Shown here: one piece after another, positions 48,036 through 59,293 of the stretch
How the letters are laid out: each line of letters starts with the position of its first letter
Numbering within the stretch: position 1 is the stretch's first letter
Source of the DNA: Bacillota bacterium
Lineage (GTDB): Bacteria; Bacillota; Desulfotomaculia; Desulfotomaculales; Desulfohalotomaculaceae
Assembly: GCA_009711615.1 (NCBI GenBank)
Contig: VENI01000003.1
Location: 124,001 to 188,000 of the forward strand
Length of the DNA: 64,000 nucleotides
Direction of reading: 5' to 3'
Position numbers and translations under genes: made by a program
The notes under the pieces: generated by a model
What the model saw: only the letters and a program-made list of their open reading frames with translations
Told to the model about the DNA's origin: nothing
Databases searched by the model: none

Positions 48036-49308
48036 AGGCGGAGATGTGGTCAATCCAGAAAAAATGAATGTGGAACAGCTAGACATCAAAGTGGAAAGCG
48101 GAGTTATTACCGCCATTGGTAATAATCTGCCAGTGGAAGGTGCTCAGGTGGTGGAAGCTGACGGCAAATTAGTATGCCCAGGTCTGATTGACATGCACGT
48201 TCATTTGCGAGAGCCGGGCTACGAGCATAAAGAAACCATTGCCACCGGCACTAAAGCCGCAGCTCAAGGAGGTTTCACTGCTGTGGCCTGCATGCCTAAC
48301 ACTAATCCGGTTGCCGACAATGCTTCAATAATACGGCATATTTTAGAACGGAGCGAAGCGGAAGGTGTGGTAAAGGTTTATCCCATTGCCGCCATCACAA
48401 AAGGTTCTAAGGGTGATGAACTAACTGAAATGGCTGATTTAAAGTCTGCCGGGGCGGTGGCGCTTTCCGATGATGGAATTCCGGTGGCCAGTGCGGCAGT
48501 GATGCGCCGGGCGATGCAATATGCTAATATGTTGAACCTTCCGGTGATACCTCACTGTGAGGATAAAGACCTTGTTGGTGGCGGAGTCATGCATGAAGGG
48601 TTCCAAAGTACTGTGCTGGGTCTGCCGGGGATACCGGCGGCAGCAGAGGAAGTGATGGTGGCCAGGGATATCATTCTAGCAGAAACCACCGGATGTAAAT
48701 TGCACATTGCCCATGTTAGCACCGCCGGTTCAGTGGAACTGGTTCGACAGGCCAAAAGGCGGGGAGTGAATGTAACCTGTGAGGTGACACCCCATCATTT
48801 CACCCTTACTGATGAAGAAGTAACCGGATACAACACTAACACCAAGGTGAATCCACCGCTACGTAGTAGTGCGGATGTATTAGCTATCAAAGAGGGTTTA
48901 GCGGATGGCACCATTGATGTTATAGCCACTGACCATGCACCACACAGTGAGGAAGAAAAAGCGGTGGAATATCAGTATGCCCCCTTTGGTTTGGTTGGAT
49001 TGGAAACTGCAGTGGGATTGGTATTTACCGAACTGGTGTCAAAGGGAATATTAACGGCACCCGAGGCCATTGCTAAATTAAGCCTTAACCCGGCCCGAGT
49101 ACTGGGGATAAAGGCAGGGAAACTGATGGTAGGTGAAACGGCTGATATCACAATTATTGATCCCGGGGCAAAAGAAGTGATAAACCCGGCTCACCTTGCT
49201 GGTAAAAGTAAAAATACTCCATTTAACGGTAGAGAGCTGAAAGGACTTCCGGTCATGACCCTAGTTAACGGAAAAATTGTAATGAGAGATAGACGTGTAA
49301 CTGGATAG
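48019..49308 (+). CDS. pyrC: Dihydroorotase
   Basis: A 429-residue class I dihydroorotase. Zinc-binding [16 protein letters not shown], the [13 protein letters not shown] loop, and [10 protein letters not shown] near the C terminus. It closes carbamoyl-aspartate to dihydroorotate. It overlaps pyrB by 17 bp. Candidate starts are GTG 48010, TTG 48019 and ATG 48025; the AGGGGG site best fits 48019. Confidence 0.95.
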   Translation: MKMLIKGGDVVNPEKMNVEQLDIKVESGVITAIGNNLPVEGAQVVEADGKLVCPGLIDMHVHLREPGYEHKETIATGTKAAAQGGFTAVACMPNTNPVADNASIIRHILERSEAEGVVKVYPIAAITKGSKGDELTEMADLKSAGAVALSDDGIPVASAAVMRRAMQYANMLNLPVIPHCEDKDLVGGGVMHEGFQSTVLGLPGIPAAAEEVMVARDIILAETTGCKLHIAHVSTAGSVELVRQAKRRGVNVTCEVTPHHFTLTDEEVTGYNTNTKVNPPLRSSADVLAIKEGLADGTIDVIATDHAPHSEEEKAVEYQYAPFGLVGLETAVGLVFTELVSKGILTAPEAIAKLSLNPARVLGIKAGKLMVGETADITIIDPGAKEVINPAHLAGKSKNTPFNGRELKGLPVMTLVNGKIVMRDRRVTG

Positions 49309-49358
49309 CGTGTATAATTATTAATAAAAACGTATAAATAAACGGAGGTCTTATAAAT

Positions 49359-50438
49359 ATGCAGGCAATACTGGTTTTGGAAGACGGATCAGTTTTTAAG
49401 GGAAAGGCATTTGGAGCTACTGGCCAGCGCTCTGGCGAAGTAGTGTTCAACACAGGCATGACTGGTTACCAGGAAGTTTTAACAGACCCATCCTACTGCG
49501 GACAGGTAGTGGTAATGACTTACCCTTTGATTGGTAATTATGGTGTCAACAAAGATGATTTTGAAGCCAAAACTTCATATGTACAGGGTTTTGTAGTGAG
49601 AGAAAACTGTGAAAACCCCAGTAACTGGCGGGTAAGCAGTAAAATAGATCAGTTTCTGGCTAGAGAAGGAGTAATAGGCATTTCAGGCATTGATACTAGA
49701 CAGCTAACCAGAAAGATAAGAAACTATGGTACCATGCGTGGTATTATTAGTACCGAGGTACAGCGGCCAGAGGAATTGTTAGAGCAAGTGAAAAATGTAC
49801 CTCAACTAACTGGCCAGCAGTTGGTACCCACGGTGGCTGCTAAAGAAATGTACACCGTGCCGGGAGAAGGGCACCGGGTGGCATTGATAGACTTCGGAGC
49901 CAAGCAAAACATTGTCCGTTGCCTAAATAACAGGGGTTGCGAAGTGGTGGTGTTGCCACCGGATACTCCTGCCGAAGAAATTATGTCTCTTAACCCGGCT
50001 GGGTTGATGTTATCCAACGGACCGGGGGATCCAACAGATGTACCCTATGCGGTAGAATCAGTGAAACAATTACTAGATAAGTTGCCCATCTTTGGCATCT
50101 GCCTAGGGCATCAGGTTCTGGGTCTGGCCGTGGGGGGTAAAACCTTCAAGTTAAAGTTCGGTCACCGGGGTGCTAACCACCCGGTAAAAGATTTGGTGAG
50201 CGGAAAAGTGTATATAACTTCCCAAAACCACGGCTTTGCTGTTGAAGCTGAATCACTGCCGGAAGAGGTGGCGGTGTCACACATTAACTTAAATGACAAT
50301 ACGGTGGAAGGTTTAAAGCACAAACACCTGCCGGTTTATTCAGTGCAGTACCACCCAGAGGCAGCACCAGGGCCGGAAGATTCAGAGTACCTGTTTGACA
50401 CATTTATGGAAAACATGAATAAAAAACAAAACGTTTAA
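49359..50438 (+). CDS. carA: Carbamoyl-phosphate synthase small (glutaminase) subunit
   Basis: A 359-residue protein. N-terminal CPSase domain ([18 protein letters not shown]) and class I glutamine amidotransferase with the nucleophile in [12 protein letters not shown] and the His/Glu dyad in [11 protein letters not shown]. It hydrolyses glutamine and passes ammonia to CarB. Confidence 0.97.
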   Translation: MQAILVLEDGSVFKGKAFGATGQRSGEVVFNTGMTGYQEVLTDPSYCGQVVVMTYPLIGNYGVNKDDFEAKTSYVQGFVVRENCENPSNWRVSSKIDQFLAREGVIGISGIDTRQLTRKIRNYGTMRGIISTEVQRPEELLEQVKNVPQLTGQQLVPTVAAKEMYTVPGEGHRVALIDFGAKQNIVRCLNNRGCEVVVLPPDTPAEEIMSLNPAGLMLSNGPGDPTDVPYAVESVKQLLDKLPIFGICLGHQVLGLAVGGKTFKLKFGHRGANHPVKDLVSGKVYITSQNHGFAVEAESLPEEVAVSHINLNDNTVEGLKHKHLPVYSVQYHPEAAPGPEDSEYLFDTFMENMNKKQNV

Positions 50439-50455
50439 CGGAAAGGATGACGTCG

Positions 50456-53400
50456 ATGCCACGACGCAATGATATAAAAAAAGTACTGGTGATCGGTTCA
50501 GGCCCTATTGTTATCGGACAGGCAGCGGAGTTTGATTATGCTGGTACCCAGGCCTGCCGGGCGTTGAAAGAAGAAGGAATGGAAGTGGTGCTGGTTAACT
50601 CCAACCCGGCCACCATCATGACTGACGCCAACATGGCGGACAAGGTGTATATTGAGCCTATTACCCCGGAATTTGTAACCAAGGTAATTGAGAAAGAGAA
50701 ACCTGATGGTCTTCTACCCACTTTGGGTGGACAAGTTGGTCTGAATACAGCTTTGCAATTGGCTGAGCAGGGTGTGCTGGAACGTACAGGAATAAAACTT
50801 CTGGGCACCCAGATAACCGCCATCAAGAAAGCAGAAGATCGGGAATTGTTTCGAGAGATGATGAATGAGTTAAATGAACCAGTTCCGGAAAGTGACATTG
50901 TGGAGACTGTGGAAGGAGCATTGCAATTTGCCGAAAAGGTGGGTTACCCATTAATTGTACGCCCTGCATATACGCTGGGTGGCACCGGCGGAGGGATTGT
51001 ACACAACACTGATGAACTGCGCTCCACCGTTTACCGGGGCTTGAAATACAGCCTTATCAACCAAGTACTGATAGAGCGCAGTGTGGCCGGTTGGAAAGAA
51101 ATTGAGTACGAAGTAATTCGTGATGGTGCAGACAACTGTATCACGGTGTGTAACATGGAAAACATCGATCCCATTGGGGTGCATACCGGAGACAGTGTGG
51201 TGGTGGCTCCATCTCAAACCTTAAGCGATCGTGAATATCAACTGTTGCGCAGTGCCTCGTTAAAAATAATCCGAGCATTGCAGATTGAAGGTGGTTGTAA
51301 CATTCAGTTTGCGTTGGATCCCAACAGTTATCAATATTATGTAATTGAAGTTAACCCCAGGGTGAGTCGTTCATCGGCGTTAGCGTCTAAGGCCACCGGG
51401 TACCCCATTGCCAAAGTGGCCGCTAAAATTGCATGTGGGTTCACTATGGATGAAATTAAAAATGCTGTTACCGGCAAGACCACTGCCTGTTTTGAACCGG
51501 CATTAGACTATCTAGTGGTGAAATTTCCCCGTTGGCCCTTTGATAAGTTCGAAAATGCAGACCGTCGCCTAGGCACTCAAATGAAAGCAACCGGTGAGGT
51601 AATGGCTATAGACAGAACCTTTACTGCCGCTTTGTTAAAAGCAGTGCGTTCACTGGAAATTGGCCTTAACGGATTAGAATTAACTGCATTAAAGAACTTA
51701 AGTGACAGTGAATTGGAACAAAAAATACTGTACCTGGATGATGAGCGGTTATTTGCCCTGGCCGAAGCGCTACGCCGGGGTATTTCCATGGATACACTTC
51801 ATCAGTGGACTAAAGTTGATTATTGGTTCTTAAATGCAATTAACACTATTATCACCTTTGAAAAGGAAATAAAAGAGGCAGACAAGCTGAATACAGAACA
51901 ACTGGCCAGTGCCAAAAAACTGGGTTTTGGCGATGAGCAACTGGCAGAGCTTACTGGCTTAACGGTACAGCAGATAAGGGACAAACAAAAAGAAAATGGT
52001 TTGTTACCAACCTATAAAATGGTAGATACCTGTGCCGCCGAATTTGAAGCGGCCACCCCATATTATTATTCTACCCGTGAGCAAGAAGACGAAGTGGCTG
52101 TAACAGAACGCAAAAAAGTTGTGGTGCTTGGTTCTGGGCCAATTCGCATTGGTCAGGGGATAGAGTTTGACTACTGTTCGGTACACTCAGTTTGGTCATT
52201 GCTGGAAGAAAATATTGAAGCAGTAATTATTAACAACAACCCGGAAACGGTAAGTACAGATTTTGATACTGCTGATCGGTTGTACTTTGAGCCACTAACC
52301 CCGGGAGATGTGCTAAATATCCTGGAAAAAGAAAAGCCAGAAGGGGTTATTGTGCAGTTTGGCGGTCAAACGGCTATCAACCTTGCCCGGCCGTTACAAG
52401 AAGCAGGGTACAACATCATCGGTACCAGTGTAGATAACATTGATGCTGCCGAAGACCGGGAACGTTTTGACCAACTGTTAACAAACCTGGATATACCCAA
52501 ACCTCCGGGTAAAACCGCTACCTCAGTGGAAGAGGCAGATGTAATAGCTCAACGGGTCGGATTCCCGGTGCTGGTACGTCCCTCCTATGTATTGGGCGGT
52601 AGAGCAATGGAAATTGTCTTTAATCGCGAAGACTTACTAAACTACATGGCCACTGCGGTGAAAGTAACTCCGGAGCACCCAGTGCTGATAGATAAATACC
52701 TGCTGGGTCAGGAACTGGAAGTGGATGCCATTTGTGATGGCGAAGATGTATTAATTCCCGGTATCATGGAACATGTGGAACGGGCTGGTGTACACTCTGG
52801 AGACAGCATTGCGGTGTATCCCCCACAAACCATTAGCTACCGCATCAAGCGGTTAATTGTGGATTATACTACCAGAATAGCTAAGAAACTGAATGTTAAA
52901 GGGATGATCAACATCCAGTATGTGCTGCATAACGGTACATTGTATGTGCTGGAAGTAAATCCGCGCTCCAGCCGTACTGTACCATTCTTAAGTAAAATAA
53001 CCTGCATACCAATGGTGAAACTAGCCACCAAGTGTGCTCTGGGACTTAAACTCACTGAAATGGGTTATAGCAGCGGATTGGCAGAAGAACCCCAGGTGAT
53101 AGGTGTAAAAGCACCGGTCTTCTCCTTTGCCAAACTGCTAGACGTGGATGTTTCCCTAGGACCTGAAATGAAATCTACTGGAGAAGTAATGGGTGTAGAT
53201 TATCATTACAACACTGCATTATATAAAGCATTGGTGGCAGCAGGCAGTAATTTCCCAAGTGAGGGTACAGTGCTACTGACGGTGGCAGATAAAGACAAAG
53301 CCGAAGCTCTGGCAGTGGCACGGGAGTTAGCGGATCAAGGTTATAGTATTTGCGCCACTGCCGGCACAGCAGGATATTTAAGCAAATATGGAATTGAGGT

Positions 53401-53662
53401 GCAGGCAGTGAACAAAATCGGAACTGAAGCACCAGATATAGCTGACTTGATTAGAGAGGGTAAAATACACCTAGTGATAAACACCATGACCAGAGGGAAA
53501 ACACCCCATCGCGACGGTTTCCGCATCCGCCGGGCGGCAGTGGAAAACGGCATCCCCTGTGTAACCTCATTGGACACAACTTGGGCGTTAATAGAGGTAC
53601 TACGGTTGAAAAAAGAAGGGGGAGACTTCCAAGTAATACCCCTGCAGGAATTTAGCAATTAA
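50456..53662 (+). CDS. carB: Carbamoyl-phosphate synthase large subunit
   Basis: A 1068-residue protein built from two homologous halves, each with ATP-grasp motifs: [20 protein letters not shown] and [20 protein letters not shown] start the halves, and GGTGGGIV and [10 protein letters not shown] are the ATP-binding loops. The C-terminal allosteric domain (about 930 onwards) is where UMP and similar effectors bind. GGAAAGG supports the ATG at 50456 over the one at 50447. Confidence 0.97.
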   Translation: MPRRNDIKKVLVIGSGPIVIGQAAEFDYAGTQACRALKEEGMEVVLVNSNPATIMTDANMADKVYIEPITPEFVTKVIEKEKPDGLLPTLGGQVGLNTALQLAEQGVLERTGIKLLGTQITAIKKAEDRELFREMMNELNEPVPESDIVETVEGALQFAEKVGYPLIVRPAYTLGGTGGGIVHNTDELRSTVYRGLKYSLINQVLIERSVAGWKEIEYEVIRDGADNCITVCNMENIDPIGVHTGDSVVVAPSQTLSDREYQLLRSASLKIIRALQIEGGCNIQFALDPNSYQYYVIEVNPRVSRSSALASKATGYPIAKVAAKIACGFTMDEIKNAVTGKTTACFEPALDYLVVKFPRWPFDKFENADRRLGTQMKATGEVMAIDRTFTAALLKAVRSLEIGLNGLELTALKNLSDSELEQKILYLDDERLFALAEALRRGISMDTLHQWTKVDYWFLNAINTIITFEKEIKEADKLNTEQLASAKKLGFGDEQLAELTGLTVQQIRDKQKENGLLPTYKMVDTCAAEFEAATPYYYSTREQEDEVAVTERKKVVVLGSGPIRIGQGIEFDYCSVHSVWSLLEENIEAVIINNNPETVSTDFDTADRLYFEPLTPGDVLNILEKEKPEGVIVQFGGQTAINLARPLQEAGYNIIGTSVDNIDAAEDRERFDQLLTNLDIPKPPGKTATSVEEADVIAQRVGFPVLVRPSYVLGGRAMEIVFNREDLLNYMATAVKVTPEHPVLIDKYLLGQELEVDAICDGEDVLIPGIMEHVERAGVHSGDSIAVYPPQTISYRIKRLIVDYTTRIAKKLNVKGMINIQYVLHNGTLYVLEVNPRSSRTVPFLSKITCIPMVKLATKCALGLKLTEMGYSSGLAEEPQVIGVKAPVFSFAKLLDVDVSLGPEMKSTGEVMGVDYHYNTALYKALVAAGSNFPSEGTVLLTVADKDKAEALAVARELADQGYSICATAGTAGYLSKYGIEVQAVNKIGTEAPDIADLIREGKIHLVINTMTRGKTPHRDGFRIRRAAVENGIPCVTSLDTTWALIEVLRLKKEGGDFQVIPLQEFSN

Positions 53663-53669
53663 TTATGAG

Positions 53670-53730
53670 TTCAAAAAGGAGCACGAAAGACACAAGAATT
53701 AAATGTGGATTTTGTGCACACCTTTTTGAA
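53670..53730 (+). promoter_or_regulatory. Long hairpin between carB and pyrK
   Basis: TTCAAAAAGG (53670-53679) pairs perfectly with CCTTTTTGAA (53721-53730), and GCAC with GTGC inside; TTTATTTTG follows. No PyrR loop is present. It may be a weak attenuator or an mRNA-processing element. Confidence 0.3.
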
Positions 53731-53754
53731 TTTATTTTGAAAAGGGGCTGAATT

Positions 53755-54537
53755 ATGTCTTTACTAATTAATGCTACAATATTATCAAATAATCAGCTTA
53801 ACAATAACCACTATTTAATGAAATTTAATTCCGGTCAATTGGCTGCAGTGGCAAAACCTGGTCAGTTCTTGCATGTTAAATGTGGTGGCACTACTGATCC
53901 GCTGTTGAGGCGACCGATATCAATTCATAGCGTTAATAAAGATGATGGTGTTGTGGGCCTACTTTACCGGGTTGCGGGGAAAGGTACCAAATTATTGTCC
54001 CAGAAAAAGCCGGGGGAAATCCTGGATGTAATGGGGCCGTTGGGTAATGGCTTTACAATGCCCAATACTGCTGAAAAAGTTGCTGTAGTTGGTGGTGGAA
54101 TTGGTATTGCCCCGTTATATTATCTGTTGCAAAAAATGACGGCAGAAAATATTACCTGCAAGGCGTATCTAGGTGCCCGCACTGCTGCGGAACTATTGGT
54201 GGTAGAGAATATTAAAAAACTGGGGATTGATATCCAACTGGCATCAGATGACGGTAGCACTGGTTTCCACGGTCCGGTTACCGAACTCCTTAAAGATGCA
54301 CCAAATATAGACAGGCTTTACACCTGTGGCCCATTGCCTATGATGAAGGCAGTGGCACAACTGGCTGGAGAGCGTGGCATTCCCACCCAGGTTTCACTGG
54401 AGGAACGAATGGGATGTGGGGTGGGTGCATGTTTGGCGTGTACTTGTAGAGTAAAAACAGCAGGCGATAACCAATACAAGCGGGTATGTGCTGATGGACC
54501 GGTATTTAATGCGGGGGAGGTGGTTTGGGATGACTAA
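53755..54537 (+). CDS. pyrK: Dihydroorotate dehydrogenase B, electron-transfer subunit
   Basis: A 260-residue ferredoxin-reductase-like protein. FAD motif [12 protein letters not shown]-side [15 protein letters not shown], and the 2Fe-2S cysteines in [13 protein letters not shown] plus VCADGPVF. It passes electrons from PyrD to NAD. It overlaps pyrD by 8 bp. Confidence 0.96.
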   Translation: MSLLINATILSNNQLNNNHYLMKFNSGQLAAVAKPGQFLHVKCGGTTDPLLRRPISIHSVNKDDGVVGLLYRVAGKGTKLLSQKKPGEILDVMGPLGNGFTMPNTAEKVAVVGGGIGIAPLYYLLQKMTAENITCKAYLGARTAAELLVVENIKKLGIDIQLASDDGSTGFHGPVTELLKDAPNIDRLYTCGPLPMMKAVAQLAGERGIPTQVSLEERMGCGVGACLACTCRVKTAGDNQYKRVCADGPVFNAGEVVWDD

Positions 54538-55447
54538 GCCAAATTTAGCGGTGAATATTGGAGGGTTACAAATGAAGAACCCTGTCACCACAGCATCTGG
54601 CACCTTTGGTTTTGGCCCCGAATACAGCCCCTATATAGATATCAATCAATTGGGGGCGGTGGTGGTAAAAGGTACTACGCTAAAGCCCCGGCAAGGTAAC
54701 CCCACTCCCCGAATGGTGGAAACTCCATCGGGTATACTAAACTCCATCGGGCTACAGAATCCCGGTGTGGAATATGTGATAGAACATTATCTACCCTACT
54801 TTAAGACTTTGCAGACCCCAGTAATTGTAAATATATCAGGAGACACGGTGGAAGACTATGCCCAGGTAGCTGAAAAGCTTAGTCAAGCTGGTGGAGTGGC
54901 AGCACTGGAGGTCAACATTTCTTGCCCCAATGTTAAAAAAGGAGGCATGGCCTTTGGCAGTGATCCGGCCATGGCCGCAGAGGTGACGGCAGCGGTGCGA
55001 TCAGCCACAAACCTGCCGTTGGTGGTAAAACTATCACCAAATGTAACTGATATAACTAAAGTGGCGGAATCAGTGACAAAGGCCGGAGCAAATGCGTTGT
55101 CACTGATTAATACACTACTAGGAATGGCAATAGATATAAATACTGGCCGGCCAGTGCTGGGTAACATAATGGGTGGATTATCTGGCCCGGCGGTAAAACC
55201 GGTGGCCCTGAGGGCTGTCTGGCAGGTATATGACGCAGTACAACTGCCAATCATTGGCATGGGTGGTATCAGTACTGCGGAAGATGCACTGGAATTTATC
55301 ATGGCTGGAGCCTCCGCAGTGGCATTGGGAACAGCAAACTTTATCAATCCCAGGGTAGCGGTGGAAGTAGTAGATGGTATTGAAGAGTATCTAACTAAAA
55401 ACGGCATCAATGATGTTAATGAGTTAGTGGGAGTAGCGCACTCTTAG
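54530..55447 (+). CDS. pyrD: Dihydroorotate dehydrogenase B, catalytic subunit
   Basis: A 305-residue FMN TIM-barrel protein: [42 protein letters not shown] (active-site Cys), [13 protein letters not shown] and [14 protein letters not shown]. The class 1B form needs PyrK. GGGGGAGG selects the ATG at 54530. Confidence 0.97.
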   Translation: MTKPNLAVNIGGLQMKNPVTTASGTFGFGPEYSPYIDINQLGAVVVKGTTLKPRQGNPTPRMVETPSGILNSIGLQNPGVEYVIEHYLPYFKTLQTPVIVNISGDTVEDYAQVAEKLSQAGGVAALEVNISCPNVKKGGMAFGSDPAMAAEVTAAVRSATNLPLVVKLSPNVTDITKVAESVTKAGANALSLINTLLGMAIDINTGRPVLGNIMGGLSGPAVKPVALRAVWQVYDAVQLPIIGMGGISTAEDALEFIMAGASAVALGTANFINPRVAVEVVDGIEEYLTKNGINDVNELVGVAHS

Positions 55448-55470
55448 GAGTCAGGAGGAATTAAAGAATT
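55444..55470 (+). repeat. Dispersed intergenic repeat, copy 7
   Basis: CTTAGGAGTCAGGAGGAATT overlaps the pyrD stop codon region; same AGGAGTCAGGAG unit as copy 5. Confidence 0.45.
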
Positions 55471-55570
55471 ATTTTTATGCAGAATATTAATCTGACTTTT
55501 AAAAAATCTTAAATTAAGGTAATATTGAAGAAATCTCTATACAATGAATAGTAAATTATTATTTGCAAAG

Positions 55571-55592
55571 CATTCTGAATTCTGACTACTAA
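55571..55592 (-). repeat. Dispersed intergenic repeat, copy 8 (inverted)
   Basis: CATTCTGAATTCTGACTACT, the reverse of the AGTCAGAATTCAGAAT form, sits 20 bp before pyrF. With copy 7 it brackets the 160-bp pyrD-pyrF gap as an inverted pair. Confidence 0.5.
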
Positions 55593-55609
55593 TATTATGG
55601 AGGACGGCA

Positions 55610-56323
55610 ATGGGTAAAGAGAAATTAATTGTGGCCTTGGATGTTGATACCGTTGATGAGGCGTTGGCGTTAGTTGATAAACTGGCGCCCCATGTGGGAA
55701 TGTTTAAAGTGGGCATGGAGTTATATAATGCTGCTGGGCCGGATGCAGTAAAAAAAATAATTGAGCGTGGGGGAAAGGTTTTTCTTGATCTAAAAATGCA
55801 CGACATTCCTACCACGGTAGCTAAAACTGCTCGGGTGTTAACTAGACTTGGTGTATCAATTATTAACATCCATGCCAGTGGCGGTCTGGCCATGATGCAG
55901 GCAACGGCCAGTGCGGTGCAGGATGAAGCCGCGGTGAAGGGTGTTCAGCCTCCTCAAGTGATAGCGGTGACGGTGCTCACCAGCATGGATCAAAATGCAC
56001 TAAATACTCAGCTGAATATGGCCGGGACAGTGGAAGAACAGGTGGTTCGTTGGTCTAAGCTGGCTCAGCAGGCTGGACTGCATGGAGTGGTATGCTCCCC
56101 AAGGGAAATCAAAGCCATTAGAGAAGCCTGTGGTAAAAACTTCACTATTATTACCCCTGGCATTCGTCCTGCCGGTGTAGATAAAAACGACCAAGAAAGA
56201 ATTATGACCCCAGCAGAGGCTGTTCAGTTGGGAGTATCATATCTCGTAGTGGGGCGGCCCATCACCCAAGCAGATAATCAAGTAGAAGCTGCCAAGGCGA
56301 TTGTAGAAGAAATTGAGGGTTAA
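55610..56323 (+). CDS. pyrF: Orotidine-5'-phosphate decarboxylase
   Basis: A 237-residue TIM-barrel enzyme giving UMP. Catalytic FLDLKMHDIPTTV and the phosphate-binding VVGRPITQADN. GGAGGACGGC precedes the ATG. It follows pyrD by 160 bp of repeat-containing sequence. Confidence 0.97.
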   Translation: MGKEKLIVALDVDTVDEALALVDKLAPHVGMFKVGMELYNAAGPDAVKKIIERGGKVFLDLKMHDIPTTVAKTARVLTRLGVSIINIHASGGLAMMQATASAVQDEAAVKGVQPPQVIAVTVLTSMDQNALNTQLNMAGTVEEQVVRWSKLAQQAGLHGVVCSPREIKAIREACGKNFTIITPGIRPAGVDKNDQERIMTPAEAVQLGVSYLVVGRPITQADNQVEAAKAIVEEIEG

Positions 56324-56333
56324 GAAAAACCAA

Positions 56334-56376
56334 AGCTTACGCCACGCCTAAAGGCTTGGGTGTAAGCTAAGTTTTT
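56334..56376 (+). terminator. Terminator-like hairpin between pyrF and pyrE
   Basis: AGCTTACGCC (56334-56343) pairs with GGGTGTAAGCT (58-68 of the same line, 56358-56368) around an inner GCC/GGC stem; GTTTTT follows shortly. It would reduce read-through into pyrE. Confidence 0.6.
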
Positions 56377-56407
56377 GCTAAAAATACTAACTAACGGGGG
56401 AGTCAAC

Positions 56408-56983
56408 ATGTTAAGTGAAGATAGAATTTATGATATTTTTCAAACAACCGGTGCCATGCTTAAGGGTCATTTCAAACTGACATCTGGTAAACATAGCGAT
56501 CAGTACTTTCAATGTGCCCAGGTGTTGCAGCAGCCACATTACTGTGAAGAATTGTGCCAGGAACTGGCTCGCCGCTTTCAACATACAGGGGTAGAAACTG
56601 TAATCGGTCCGGCCATGGGCGGCATTCTGGTATCCTATGAACTGGCCAGAGCATTAAAAGTGCGCAGTATATTTGCCGAACGGGAAAACGGTAAAATGAC
56701 ACTGCGCCGTGGATTCAGTCTAAAACCAGGAGAAAAGGTTATTGTAGCCGAAGACGTAATCACCACCGGCGGCTCAGTAAAGGAAGTAATAGAGGTGGTA
56801 AAAGAGCAGGGTGCAGAAGTGGTAGGCGTAGCCGTCCTGGTAAACCGCAGCGGCGGCAAGGCAGATATGGGAGTAACCACCGAAGCCCTAATCACCACCA
56901 GCGTAGTAACCTACGACCCAGAAAACTGCCCCCTATGCCAACAAGGTACCCCAGCAGTTAAGCCGGGAAGCCGGGAAATATAA
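56408..56983 (+). CDS. pyrE: Orotate phosphoribosyltransferase
   Basis: A 191-residue enzyme. PRPP loop VIVAEDVITTGGSVKEVIEV and GPAMGGILVSYELAR; SGKHSDQYFQCA is the flexible loop region. It turns orotate plus PRPP into OMP. GGGGGAG selects the ATG at 56408. Last gene of the pathway. Confidence 0.96.
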   Translation: MLSEDRIYDIFQTTGAMLKGHFKLTSGKHSDQYFQCAQVLQQPHYCEELCQELARRFQHTGVETVIGPAMGGILVSYELARALKVRSIFAERENGKMTLRRGFSLKPGEKVIVAEDVITTGGSVKEVIEVVKEQGAEVVGVAVLVNRSGGKADMGVTTEALITTSVVTYDPENCPLCQQGTPAVKPGSREI

Positions 56984-56992
56984 TTCGAATAT

Positions 56993-57043
56993 AATAATGC
57001 TAGTGCTAGTGCGTCCATTAGGGTACACTAGCATTATTTGTTT
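56993..57043 (+). terminator. Terminator after pyrE
   Basis: A 13-bp stem AATAATGCTAGTG (56993-57005) / CACTAGCATTATT (57026-57038) with a 20-nt loop and a T-rich tail. The following 250 bp to 57297 hold nothing recognisable and are AT-rich. Confidence 0.7.
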
Positions 57044-57296
57044 AATAAGGAATGCTAACTAATCTTGCAGTATTATGAGATCGGCTTTTTCGTCTACAAA
57101 ATACATTTTTAGGAAGTAAATTCTATACTAAAAATGTCAATATTACTATTGTTTACAGGAGTTTAGTTTTAGCTATAGAAGTTAAAGTGAGATAATATAG
57201 AGTTGCAATTTCGAATTACGAAAACATTATCGGAAAAGCTGTTTTGTTCTGCTACGGAAGAAAGTTTAATTTAAATGATTAGTGGGGCAGTATTTT

Positions 57297-57488
57297 ATGA
57301 AAGATATTATTCAATTCTTTTCAGAACAAAGTAGTGCAGTTCAGGCCATTAGTTCGGTTCTATCTGTAATTATCATTTTTTTTACTGCAGTTTTTACACT
57401 TGTATATGTGAGACTTACCTCTAATCTTGTTAATATACATCATAAATCTTTTTTGCGTCCAAAAAGCTTGAATGAAAAAATAAGATAG
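57297..57488 (+). CDS. Hypothetical small membrane protein
   Basis: A 63-residue ORF (MKDIIQFFSEQSS...) with one clear transmembrane segment (about 18-42) and a basic tail. Only a weak ribosome binding site (GGGGCAG) is present. I do not recognise it; it may be a fragment of a longer lost gene, as a remnant follows directly. Confidence 0.35.
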   Translation: MKDIIQFFSEQSSAVQAISSVLSVIIIFFTAVFTLVYVRLTSNLVNIHHKSFLRPKSLNEKIR

Positions 57489-57513
57489 AATCGTTTTATG
57501 TCGTATTAATTAA

Positions 57514-57753
57514 TTACGGGCCAGGTATGTCTATGATGACAATGTAATGATTACATTTGTTGAACATTCTGATGTTATGATAGCCCCTGACTGGGGAAAA
57601 AATGAGTACCTGTTCAAAAGAAAAGAATTAGAAAGTTATTATAAAGATTGGGATTCAGTCTACACACATGAATTTATATTTAATTGCAACTCAAGTGGTA
57701 TTCCCCATCAACATGCTGTAAGCATTGTAATTGTTAAAAAGTCATCTACTTAA
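57514..57753 (+). pseudogene. C-terminal remnant of a SAM-dependent methyltransferase (TehB-like)
   Basis: The open frame encodes only a C-terminal piece: YVYDDNVMITFVEHSDVMI-type strand, then KNEYLFKRKELESYYKDW, a pattern like the end of TehB-type methyltransferases, and HQHAVSIVIVKK. The SAM-binding N-terminal half is missing upstream, where stops occur in this frame. The first ATG (57547) has no ribosome binding site. Most likely a decayed gene. Confidence 0.4.
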
Positions 57754-57826
57754 GAACTAAGATCTGTTATTGAACTAGACGATAAGTAGATAGATTAATA
57801 GTAAGGAATTAGAGGAGAGAAAATAG

Positions 57827-58459
57827 ATGTTGGATATATCAACCTTAATTACATTTGTGGGTGCTGTGTTGTTACTGCTAATAATTCCCGGGCCAGCAGT
57901 TATCTACATTGTAACCAGAAGTATTGATCAGGGGCGTACTGCCGGGATAGTATCAGTCTTGGGAATATCAGTAGGGACATTAGCTCATGTAGTAGGTACT
58001 GCTTTTGGTCTATCGGCTATATTAGTCTCATCAGTAACTGCTTTTACCGTGGTAAAGTATATAGGAGCAATCTATTTGATTTATTTGGGGATAAGAGAAT
58101 TATTTAATAGGAGCGAAGTTGAACAACATCATTTTGAAGAGAATGTTAATCTTAAAAGTGTCTTCTATGAAGGTGTGTTGGTAAACTTACTTAACCCCAA
58201 GGTGGCTTTGTTTATGTTTGCTTTGTTACCACAATTTATTAACGTATCAAACGGAGCGGTACCCCTTCAGATTTTATCACTTGGTTTGATACTAGTTGTA
58301 CTTGGTATCGGTAGTGATTCTATTTATGCTTTACTGGCCAGCAGTGTTAGAGGTTGGCTAAAAAAGCACCATTCTATATTGGCAAAACAGAAGTATTTTA
58401 CGGGTACCGTTTATATAACATTAGGAATGATTACTGCATTGTCAAGTAATAAAAGGTAG
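57827..58459 (+). CDS. LysE/RhtB-family amino acid exporter
   Basis: A 210-residue membrane protein with six predicted transmembrane segments and the family motif IPGPAVIYIVTRSIDQGRTAG near the N terminus (about 20-40), followed by NLLNPKVALFM. Members export amino acids or related small molecules; the substrate cannot be told. GAGGAGAG precedes the ATG. It lies in the AT-rich accessory stretch. Confidence 0.88.
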   Translation: MLDISTLITFVGAVLLLLIIPGPAVIYIVTRSIDQGRTAGIVSVLGISVGTLAHVVGTAFGLSAILVSSVTAFTVVKYIGAIYLIYLGIRELFNRSEVEQHHFEENVNLKSVFYEGVLVNLLNPKVALFMFALLPQFINVSNGAVPLQILSLGLILVVLGIGSDSIYALLASSVRGWLKKHHSILAKQKYFTGTVYITLGMITALSSNKR

Positions 58460-58591
58460 CGTTACATACCCCTACATTGTAAAGGCGTAGAAAGCGGTAC
58501 ACACGAGCGCTGGATAAATGAATTAGAGAAAGTAGGTGAGTTTTAGTGGGGGCTTAATACTGGTTAGACAGACTCTCACTAAATAGAATGT

Positions 58592-59245
58592 ATGAATAAT
58601 AACAATGCACCGGGTGATATGAAAATAACAAAAACAATTAGCTCTTTAAACTCAAATGGGTTTGATGTTTGGTTTGCAAATAGTCAATTTGAAGCTATTC
58701 AGATATTTTGGAATGAAATATTTAATAAAATTAACCCACAAACAGTCTCATGGGGAGATTCATTAACATTACATTCATTAGGAATTGTGGATAAATTACA
58801 ACAATTGCAGGACGTTGAGTTAATTGAAACATTTGGTAATCATTTAACTAGGAGGGAACAAATTTTTAATCGTAAGAAAGCGTTATCTGCTGATATGTTT
58901 TTGACTGGTACAAATGCTATCACAAACAAGGGTCAATTAGTTAATTTAGATATGATAGGTAATCGTGCTGCAGCAATTGCATTTGGACCGAGAAATGTAG
59001 TTATTTTCGTTGGGATAAATAAAGTTGTTGAAAATATTGATACAGCTATGTGTAGAATCAGATCTATAGCTGCACCAATGAATGCAAAAAGACATACTGA
59101 CTTTGAAACCCCTTGTCAGGAAACTGGTAAATGTAGTGATTGCAGTAGTCCCCAAAGAATATGCAATACATGGGTAATAACAGAAAAGTCATATCCAATA
59201 GGTAGGATTAAAATAATACTTATTAATGAACAATTAGGATTCTAA
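58592..59245 (+). CDS. LUD-domain protein (LutC/YkgG-like)
   Basis: A 217-residue protein of the LUD family: SWGDSLTLHSLGI, ADMFLTGTNAITNKGQLVNLD, GPRNVVIFVGINKVV. The C terminus carries a cysteine group (CQETGKCSDCSSPQRIC). LutC takes part in lactate oxidation with LutA and LutB, but neither is nearby, so the role is uncertain. The ribosome binding site at 58592 is poor; GGGTGAT before the ATG at 58619 is an alternative start. Confidence 0.8.
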   Translation: MNNNNAPGDMKITKTISSLNSNGFDVWFANSQFEAIQIFWNEIFNKINPQTVSWGDSLTLHSLGIVDKLQQLQDVELIETFGNHLTRREQIFNRKKALSADMFLTGTNAITNKGQLVNLDMIGNRAAAIAFGPRNVVIFVGINKVVENIDTAMCRIRSIAAPMNAKRHTDFETPCQETGKCSDCSSPQRICNTWVITEKSYPIGRIKIILINEQLGF

Positions 59246-59293
59246 TTGAATAATAAGGGTCTTATTTACAAATTAAGTTTATAAGGTGATTTT

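Noticed and set aside
54883-55410. 175-codon ORF antisense to pyrD
   Set aside because: Shadow of pyrD codon usage; no start signals.
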